Assembly (NCBI GenBank): GCA_003157295.1
Contig: PMJF01000076.1
Location: 1-12,084 of the forward strand
From: Candidatus Moraniibacteriota bacterium
GTDB taxonomy: Bacteria > Patescibacteriota > Minisyncoccia > Moranbacterales > UBA11712
Direction: 5' to 3'
DNA: 12,084 nucleotides
Positions 6,740 to 12,084 of the stretch are shown here, piece by piece. Under the pieces are notes generated by a model that was not told the DNA's origin, did not search any database, and worked only from the letters and a program-made list of their open reading frames with translations. How positions within the stretch are numbered: position 1 is the stretch's first letter; each line of letters opens with the position of its first letter. The translations under genes were made by a program, and so were the position numbers.

Positions 6740-8404
6740 CTACCGACTGACTGGCAACTCCAATATAAACCGGCTCCCTTTCTCCTTACCGGCCGATTCG
6801 GCCCAGATCTTGCCTTGATGGGCCTCGGTCACTTTTTTGGCTATGAACATTCCGAGTCCCGTTCCGTCGGTGTGGTAATGACTGATCTCTTTTCCGCGCA
6901 CGAATTTATTGAAAATATTCTCGATGTCCTCTTTATCCATCCCGATTCCGGTGTCGGAAACGATCACTCGGACGGTATTTTTCTGCTCCATGGCGTTGTG
7001 GTCAAAAAAACCGCCATTTTCCACCCGAACGGTGACACCGCCTCTTTGCGTGTACTTGATCGAGTTATCGACCATATTGGAAATGACTTCTTTTATCTTG
7101 GTAATATCAATCTTTATTTTTTGAGATAGCTTCTTCGGCTTTTTCCATTCGAGATAAAGCCCCTTGGCTTTCGCCGAAAGATCGAGCGTGCTAACTGCTT
7201 CGTCGATCAGATCCTCGATTTGCGCTTCCTGAAAATCAAACTCCATCCGCCCGGATTCAATGCGGGAAATGTTCAGCAGGTCCTCAACTAATTGCACCAG
7301 CCTTTCATTGGAGATATATACTTTCTCCAACGCCGTTTTTTGTGTTTCCGACACCTCGCCATAGGTTCCCTCCAGAAGAAGCGACACAAAGCCCTTGATG
7401 GCGGTGAGAGGCGTCCGCAGCTGGTGGGAAGCAATGGAAATAAACTCTGATTTAGCTTTGTCAAGTTGGTGGAGCTTGTCATTCGCTCCCGCTAGTTGCG
7501 CAGAAAGTTTTTCCAACTCTTCTTTGCGCTCAACTTCGAGTTTGACGGAACGGACGAGAATATATCCAAAGATTATGGCTATCGCAAATGTTACGCCGGT
7601 TAAAATTTGATTCGTAGTATTTTGAATGAAGAAAAATTGCGCCCCAATCCCAATAATTAGCCCGACTACAAGGGCTTGAGAGGCGATCAATTTTATCTCA
7701 AAAGCTTTATATCTGACTATGAGGTACGCCAGAAAACCAATAAAGATTGGCATTGCAAAAAAGCTGTATTGAGTGATCTCCCATTTTTCTATAATTGTCC
7801 CATAAATATTTATCCACGAAATAACAACATTTAGAAAGACTGCTCCAATCGCGAAATAAAATATGCGATCTCTATTTCTCTTGTCTGTTTTTAATAGTTT
7901 ATATATAAGATAGAAAATAATCGAAAGAGATAGTAATCCTTCGAGAAATCTATAGTAATAAATCAGTAGTCCTTGGGTTCCCTCGCAATTTGTTGCATCA
8001 AATCTAGATACATTTATACTAGTCGGGATAAAAAAAATGAAGCCAATTAGCAATATTCCGAAAATAATTTTTATTTTAAAGTTTGCATCTCTGTTATTTA
8101 AGAAAACATAAATAAAATATAAGGTGGAAACTGAAACTATAATCTCCCAAAAATTAATGAAAGACCAAAAAAACAGGACTTGCCTGCTGTCAAACGTGGT
8201 CCAAAGGACAATATCCGAAATAGCCCAGATAGAAAACGAGGCTGCAATTAAGAATAGAATTTTACTGGGCAGACTTCTGCTTTTTATGAATATATACGCA
8301 CTTACAAAAAGAGAGATGATAATTGATGGAATATGAGAATAGTATAAAAGAGAAGGAACGGCGACGTGACAATTTTCAATATTCGTAATTGAATTGAAAT
8401 CCAT
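6740..8404 (-). CDS. Membrane sensor histidine kinase
   Basis: A 554-residue kinase. Residues 20-286 hold about nine hydrophobic helices, similar in layout to 7TM-type kinase sensor regions, with a short Cys-containing external loop near 130-147. A basic, heptad-like coiled coil (287-318) leads to the HisKA domain with H-box SHQLRTPL (phospho-acceptor His327) and the second helix up to about 388. The ATP-binding domain has N-box ISNMVDNSIKYT (441-452), G1 DTGIGM (484-489), F-box-like FNKF and G2 GTGLGM (514-519), so it should be active. No PAS or HAMP domain is seen. The ATG immediately abuts the methyltransferase stop (TAA-ATG), suggesting one transcript. The sensor half is visibly AT-rich while the catalytic half is not. 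Its likely partner is the double-receiver regulator two genes downstream. Confidence 0.94.
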   Translation of the reverse strand: MDFNSITNIENCHVAVPSLLYYSHIPSIIISLFVSAYIFIKSRSLPSKILFLIAASFSIWAISDIVLWTTFDSRQVLFFWSFINFWEIIVSVSTLYFIYVFLNNRDANFKIKIIFGILLIGFIFFIPTSINVSRFDATNCEGTQGLLIYYYRFLEGLLSLSIIFYLIYKLLKTDKRNRDRIFYFAIGAVFLNVVISWINIYGTIIEKWEITQYSFFAMPIFIGFLAYLIVRYKAFEIKLIASQALVVGLIIGIGAQFFFIQNTTNQILTGVTFAIAIIFGYILVRSVKLEVERKEELEKLSAQLAGANDKLHQLDKAKSEFISIASHQLRTPLTAIKGFVSLLLEGTYGEVSETQKTALEKVYISNERLVQLVEDLLNISRIESGRMEFDFQEAQIEDLIDEAVSTLDLSAKAKGLYLEWKKPKKLSQKIKIDITKIKEVISNMVDNSIKYTQRGGVTVRVENGGFFDHNAMEQKNTVRVIVSDTGIGMDKEDIENIFNKFVRGKEISHYHTDGTGLGMFIAKKVTEAHQGKIWAESAGKEKGSRFILELPVSR

Positions 8405-9650
8405 TTATTTTATTTTACTAATCGAATATTCAATGTCTCCCTGCACACCGCACAAAGTATAAGACAAATAAACGTCAAACTCATCACCTTTTCTCACCTT
8501 CACATCCTGAATTGGTAAGATCAATGGAAAACTATAAGCGGAAGAACAGCCGAAAACAGATTTATCAAAAAAAACTGTTTGTCCGCTGATCCTAACGCCA
8601 TTAATTATGCCGTTTTTGTTTATTTTCAATCTAATTATTTTACTTATTTTTTCTTTGGCATTTTTTTTGTTGAAGTTTACGCTAAGATATTTTATTTTTT
8701 TTGCGAATGAAGTTGACTTAGTTTCTGGTATTCCGGGATAATCAAACCTGAATATGTCTAGCTTGTGGCCATAAAACTTTGTGTTCTGCGATACTAAATC
8801 AACATAAGAATCATATTGATTCAGAAAAACCTTCACATTTTTTTTTCCGAACTTCAAAATGTTATTCATGACCGGAATTTGAAGTTCTTCAATCAAACCC
8901 GTTGAAATCATTTCACAAATAATTACATCGACTCTTTCAGGCAGTTTGACGTTGAGTGCATTTCCATAAATTACATCAATTACATCTCCAAACCCATTCT
9001 TTGCGAAATTTTCTTTTAGAGTTGCAGCGCATCTCCTGTCAATTTCAACTACATATACTTTTTTCGCGCCCGCCTCTGCCGCAAACAGCGCTAAAATTCC
9101 GGTTCCAGTTCCGACATCGACGACAATATCGTTTTTCTTAACCGTATTAAATATCGATTTCTTGAAGAAATTGGTTCTTTTTTTGTCTATTAGGCAGCAA
9201 TACGCTCCTTCGGAAACAGACCAGTATTTTTTTGTTCCTTCTATTTGCATATATTTTATATCCAACCCCACTCTTTAAGTTTTTTATTATCTTCTTCAAT
9301 AAACTTTAATCCTATATCCGTTCTATAAAACATTTTTGGAATCACCAATTTATCGATTATATCATATGTTTTTTTTCTAGCGTCTTGTGGCGTATTGCCG
9401 GCTCCAGTGACATATAGTATATAGCCATTACTCCCTGCAATCTGAAGATATTCTTTTCCATTTTTTCCAGGCTTAATACAAACTTCTTCAAAATGTAACT
9501 GATCCCTCTCTTCCCTTGTCAGTCTGCCTTTAAATAATATATTTACACCTTTTAAGTAATACTCGTTTGATATGGATTTATACGGAAAAGGTGGAACAGC
9601 AACGGAAACAACGATCCCAAATCCTTTTTTATATTCTAATTCATATTTCT
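7600..9650. other. AT-rich island inside the gene cluster
   Basis: Hand counts of sampled 60-base lines here give mostly 22-43% GC (for example 22% at 7861, 23% at 8041, 30% at 8821, 25% at 9301) against 40-60% in sampled lines of flanking genes (57% at 6781, 62% at 5881, 55% at 10261). It covers the sensor half of the kinase, the methyltransferase and the C-terminal part of the ATP-grasp gene. Edges are approximate and fall within coding sequence. Confidence 0.5.
8405..9250 (-). CDS. SAM-dependent methyltransferase, PRMT-like (double-E loop)
   Basis: Numbered from the ATG at 9250 (281 residues). The Rossmann half has motif I VDVGTGTGILALFAAEAGA (44-62) and the acidic SAM-ribose residue in VVEID (E70). 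After strand 4 comes CEMISTGLIEE (112-122): Glu113 and Glu122 are nine residues apart, the spacing of the double-E loop of protein arginine methyltransferases (SEW...E). A beta-rich C-terminal half (about 145-281) ends in a PRMT-barrel-like stretch with GQTVFFD and VKVRKGDEFDVYL. Where PRMTs have the THW loop this protein reads SFP (240-242). A GTG at 9271, overlapping the upstream stop by 16 bases, is an alternative start. The target is unknown: it may methylate a small amine or guanidino compound, a peptide or a protein. It sits 5 bases after the ATP-grasp gene. Confidence 0.85.
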   Translation of the reverse strand: MQIEGTKKYWSVSEGAYCCLIDKKRTNFFKKSIFNTVKKNDIVVDVGTGTGILALFAAEAGAKKVYVVEIDRRCAATLKENFAKNGFGDVIDVIYGNALNVKLPERVDVIICEMISTGLIEELQIPVMNNILKFGKKNVKVFLNQYDSYVDLVSQNTKFYGHKLDIFRFDYPGIPETKSTSFAKKIKYLSVNFNKKNAKEKISKIIRLKINKNGIINGVRISGQTVFFDKSVFGCSSAYSFPLILPIQDVKVRKGDEFDVYLSYTLCGVQGDIEYSISKIK

Positions 9651-10554
9651 CTCCGTTAGCTACGACCATCAAAAATTTATGCCAAGAAGGCAGGTGAAGC
9701 TCGATTTGCGCTTGAATTGTTGGGCACCCAAACCTTGCAGTAATTTCTAAAGGATGCACACTCCTCTCATCCACTATGCAATTAACATCAAAATAACCTT
9801 TAAAGTTAATTTTTTGAAGATAGGGTTTTATTTTCTGGAGAGTTTCCTGAAATAATTTATTTTTTTCTTCAGGCGTATACCACATAAGAGTGCCCATTTC
9901 TCCAGTAAGAGGACCAATGTCTCCGTTAAATAACCTTTTGTGCTCAATATTAATTTGGACGGGACCTACCCAGTCATTGCCGTTAAAAAACCTTCCGCAT
10001 GCGATCTCAACACCATCAACTTTACGTTGAAGGCTAATGGATTCGATAGACGTTTGACTTTCATAACTCTCCAGAACTTCTAATGCATCGCTTCCATCCT
10101 TCATCGTGCCTATGTAAGTTAACGCGCTCGCGTGTTTGTTTTGCTTTACCACCCAAGCGCCACTATGTTTTTTTATAAATCTTATCGCTGATTGTATATT
10201 ATTAAAATCGAATGTCGGGATTGTCTTAATTCCGCATGTTGCCATTATTTTTTGCGCATAGGCGCGTTCTTTTTCCAATTTATCGCCACCTTCGCTTCCC
10301 CCGACAACCTGATAGCCCTCTTTTCGGAGATCATCCTGAATTTTTCCATAGCCAACATCATCAAAAACGATCAGCCCGTCTTTTCCGACCCAGACCAATT
10401 CTTTTTTCCAATCATCCGTTTTTTCGACCATTCCATCAAGGCAATCTTTTCTGCTTTCATCCTCGATATATAATCTTACGTCACAACCCTCCTGCTTGAG
10501 CCTTACAGCGAGATCAGCCGCGATCAGCTCCCCTGACACAAATAATACCCTCAT
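9256..10554 (-). CDS. PurD-like ATP-grasp ligase, probably not a purine enzyme
   Basis: ATP-grasp ligases join a carboxylate to an amine through an acyl phosphate. The 432-residue protein aligns by eye with phosphoribosylamine-glycine ligase: GGSEGGDKLEKERAYAQKIM (85-104), VVKQNKHASA (135-144), GDIGPLTGEMG (211-221, PurD GPNTGGMG), LEITARFGCPTIQ (269-281, PurD LEFNxRFGDPETQ) and a C-terminal domain with VTGAGNTPQDARKKTYDII (382-400) and MFYRTDIG (408-415). It lacks the N-terminal GGREHA element that opens true PurD; in its place is LFVSGELIAADLA. At the metal site Glu270 stays but the PurD Asn two residues on is Thr272, and RFGDPE has become RFGCPT. The substrate is therefore probably different. 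Eight bases separate it from the EamA gene upstream; the methyltransferase follows after five bases. Confidence 0.85.
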   Translation of the reverse strand: MRVLFVSGELIAADLAVRLKQEGCDVRLYIEDESRKDCLDGMVEKTDDWKKELVWVGKDGLIVFDDVGYGKIQDDLRKEGYQVVGGSEGGDKLEKERAYAQKIMATCGIKTIPTFDFNNIQSAIRFIKKHSGAWVVKQNKHASALTYIGTMKDGSDALEVLESYESQTSIESISLQRKVDGVEIACGRFFNGNDWVGPVQINIEHKRLFNGDIGPLTGEMGTLMWYTPEEKNKLFQETLQKIKPYLQKINFKGYFDVNCIVDERSVHPLEITARFGCPTIQAQIELHLPSWHKFLMVVANGEKYELEYKKGFGIVVSVAVPPFPYKSISNEYYLKGVNILFKGRLTREERDQLHFEEVCIKPGKNGKEYLQIAGSNGYILYVTGAGNTPQDARKKTYDIIDKLVIPKMFYRTDIGLKFIEEDNKKLKEWGWI

Positions 10555-10562
10555 AAGTGCGT

Positions 10563-11576
10563 TTAGTTGCTAATTATATAGACTCCAATAGCCATTATAA
10601 CAGTTGCCAGAGCTTTAATCCAAATGCCATCCAGCTGCTCTTGATAGATCCTTTTCATGATCGACGTTTTCTTTTTTAAGATAAGCCAAAAGATAAACAA
10701 GATCAACAGGCTATCGATCAGAATGAATACCGGAACAAAGGTCTCAATGGTTGCGACATAAGATACAGAAGGGGCGATATCAATCGCCCTTTGCGAAGCC
10801 AGGTTACCCAGGAAAGAGATCCCTTCAAATAAAAGGAAGATCAGGGCAAATCTCTTTATAAGTGGAAAAGGATTTCTTTTTTTTGCCAGCGCAAAAAAAA
10901 CGCCGGCGAGGAAGGCTCCTAGCGTAAAGCCCAAAAATCCGATCAAAAAACCCTGGTCGCCCAATCCTCGCGCAGACAGATCCGAGTAAACTTTGTCCTC
11001 AAAAACCATACTAAGCGATAAAATTATCACAGCCCAGATCATGACCCATAGATAACCGAAGGAAAATTTGTCGCGAAGTTTTTTGCTAACCGACAATAAA
11101 ATGGCGCCCAGCAACGTTATTCCCATACCTGCATACTTCAAAGCGGATAGCCTTTCTCCCCAAAAAAAGAAAGTCATGAGCGGCACGGCAATTATGGTCA
11201 GCCCCCAAATGATTTGAAGAAAAGCGACGTCATTATGTTTGAATAATGCCTTGAAGTAAAAATAGAAAGATGAAGTGAATAAAAAACCGCCCAAAAGGGC
11301 CAGCAAAACGATGGGGTCGATCCAGAACAGGCTTCCGCTTCCTCCAATTGACACAAATTGACCCACGTCTATTTTCAAAAAAAACAAAGATAGGATGCTG
11401 AATGGTATTATTTGGAAAATTCCTGATATGATCGTTCCATCTAGCTCATCGTCATATATTTTTCCAACAAAATATACGTCTATGACATTTACCGCCGCCC
11501 AAAGTACCGGAGCCAGAAAAGAAACTAGCATCCAGTGGTGCTTGAGAAATTCGGATATATCGGACAATAAAGCCAT
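10563..11576 (-). CDS. EamA/DMT-family membrane transporter
   Basis: A 337-residue membrane protein with about ten helices (approximately 15-38, 48-68, 87-111, 116-136, 146-164, 175-195, 208-231, 243-262, 270-300, 318-336), the drug/metabolite transporter arrangement of two EamA repeats. The first repeat ends with the typical WGERLSALKYAGMGITLLGA (139-158); the second ends with a parallel but degenerate stretch up to GVYIIS. Members export amino acids, metabolites or amines; the cargo here is not evident. Placed 8 bases before the ATP-grasp gene and 46 bases after the SpeD-family gene, it could export their product. I chose ATG 11576 over an in-frame TTG two codons upstream (11582). No Shine-Dalgarno site is seen. 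Confidence 0.88.
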   Translation of the reverse strand: MALLSDISEFLKHHWMLVSFLAPVLWAAVNVIDVYFVGKIYDDELDGTIISGIFQIIPFSILSLFFLKIDVGQFVSIGGSGSLFWIDPIVLLALLGGFLFTSSFYFYFKALFKHNDVAFLQIIWGLTIIAVPLMTFFFWGERLSALKYAGMGITLLGAILLSVSKKLRDKFSFGYLWVMIWAVIILSLSMVFEDKVYSDLSARGLGDQGFLIGFLGFTLGAFLAGVFFALAKKRNPFPLIKRFALIFLLFEGISFLGNLASQRAIDIAPSVSYVATIETFVPVFILIDSLLILFIFWLILKKKTSIMKRIYQEQLDGIWIKALATVIMAIGVYIISN

Positions 11577-11622
11577 CTGCAAAATTTAGCGTTTATTCAT
11601 TTCCCCACTAATTGATAATCGA

Positions 11623-12048
11623 TCAACAAATGATCTTTACCGGATACTTTGTCCCCCGCTTGATAAAATGCGTTTCAATGTCTTTCAAATTGAATTTTTT
11701 TCGGAAATACTCCTCTATAAACTTTCGATTCATCCCATTTTTACAGGTATAAACATCAATGCTCACGAACCCTCGATGCGGAAAAGTGTGGATGCTGATA
11801 TGGGATTCGGCGATTACCACGAAACCGCTCCAACCGCCTGAGTCATTGATGCCATTGTCCGCCGCTTTGTATGCTTGCGGTTTTCCGAGAATGTTCATTC
11901 CGACTTTTCCGGGAAGCTCCTCGAGACACTTCAAAACCAGCTTTTTTTCATTTAGCTTTTTGAAATTACCGCCGTAACCGTCGAGCGTGAAATGCTCCCC
12001 GAAATTGCATGTTTTTTTGGTTTTCCTTTTGAAAATATTGCTCAGCAT
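11623..12048 (-). CDS. SpeD-family pyruvoyl-dependent decarboxylase (AdoMet decarboxylase-like, possibly arginine/ornithine decarboxylase)
   Basis: This 141-residue proenzyme resembles the short bacterial/archaeal S-adenosylmethionine decarboxylases, which cut themselves to form a pyruvoyl group. The core is AESHISIHTFPHRGF (80-94): cleavage would fall between Glu81 and Ser82, with His87 at +5 and Cys102 at +20, the positions of the processing residues in the Thermotoga enzyme (S63, H68, C83). It should thus self-process. At +7 and +9, where AdoMet decarboxylases have Trp and Glu (WPE), it has Phe89 and His91; that Glu binds the SAM ribose in the characterised enzymes. Some SpeD homologues, including CPR ones, are known to decarboxylate ornithine or arginine instead. 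No spermidine synthase lies in the window. The ATG follows six A residues; only 36 bases of upstream sequence are visible. Confidence 0.88.
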   Translation of the reverse strand: MLSNIFKRKTKKTCNFGEHFTLDGYGGNFKKLNEKKLVLKCLEELPGKVGMNILGKPQAYKAADNGINDSGGWSGFVVIAESHISIHTFPHRGFVSIDVYTCKNGMNRKFIEEYFRKKFNLKDIETHFIKRGTKYPVKIIC

Positions 12049-12084
12049 TTTTTTACTTTACCCCAATACCGAATGTTGGAGTGG

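Noticed and set aside
7119..7132. 14-base match TTTTTTGAGATAGC shared with 3197-3210
   Set aside because: It is mainly a T-run, lies in coding sequence in different frames, and has no further similarity around it, so it is not a repeat family.
8405..9250. Annotation as ribosomal protein L11 methyltransferase (PrmA)
   Set aside because: The post-motif loop has a PRMT double-E arrangement rather than the PrmA NxxxxP-type element, and the C-terminal barrel-like half has no place in PrmA.
9256..10554. Annotation as a genuine phosphoribosylamine-glycine ligase (purD)
   Set aside because: The N-terminal PurD signature is missing and the RFGDPE and metal-site residues are changed; no other purine genes are near.
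11612..11626. TTGAT/ATCAA inverted repeat at the stop of the SpeD-family gene, considered as a terminator
   Set aside because: The stem is only five AT-rich base pairs with no T-tract, so it would not terminate transcription; likely chance.

Overview
All thirteen genes in this window lie on the minus strand, so they read from the right-hand end to the left. They are packed with gaps of 0 to 98 bases, and no RNA gene, transposase, CRISPR array or gene-free stretch over 300 bases is visible. Compact packing, a gene content of cell-wall, chromosome-condensation and sugar-nucleotide functions, tandem-receiver regulators, moderate GC and near absence of Shine-Dalgarno sites fit a small-genome uncultured bacterium of the Patescibacteria (Candidate Phyla Radiation) type. 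This placement is inference from style and content; there is no marker gene that settles it.

Reading order (right to left). (1) 12048-8405 is an unusual accessory set: a pyruvoyl-dependent decarboxylase of the SpeD family, an EamA/DMT membrane transporter, a PurD-like ATP-grasp ligase and a PRMT-like SAM methyltransferase. (2) 8404-4478 holds a multi-pass membrane histidine kinase whose ATG directly abuts the methyltransferase stop, a UDP-sugar 6-dehydrogenase, and a response regulator made of two receiver domains and no output domain. (3) 4448-2695 holds an MFS transporter and a YbaK-type aminoacyl-tRNA deacylase. (4) 2693-1 is a housekeeping block: scpA and scpB (SMC condensin partners), a penicillin-binding D,D-carboxypeptidase, and the first 103 codons of mraY, cut by the window edge.

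The most interesting part is the set at the right. SpeD-family proteins make a decarboxylated amine; this copy keeps the self-cleavage residues but has F-P-H where AdoMet decarboxylases have W-P-E. The ATP-grasp keeps the PurD C-terminal half but has lost the PurD N-terminal signature. The methyltransferase carries the protein-arginine-methyltransferase double-E loop spacing without the THW loop. Together with an EamA exporter and an adjoining membrane sensor kinase, these could make, modify, export and perhaps sense a small amine or guanidino compound. That pathway is a hypothesis, not a demonstrated function.

Base composition also changes: from about 7600 to 9650 the DNA is visibly richer in A+T than the flanks, with both edges falling inside genes. 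Promoter-like elements were found upstream of the response regulator (with an overlapping dyad) and of the UDP-sugar dehydrogenase; both are predictions by eye.
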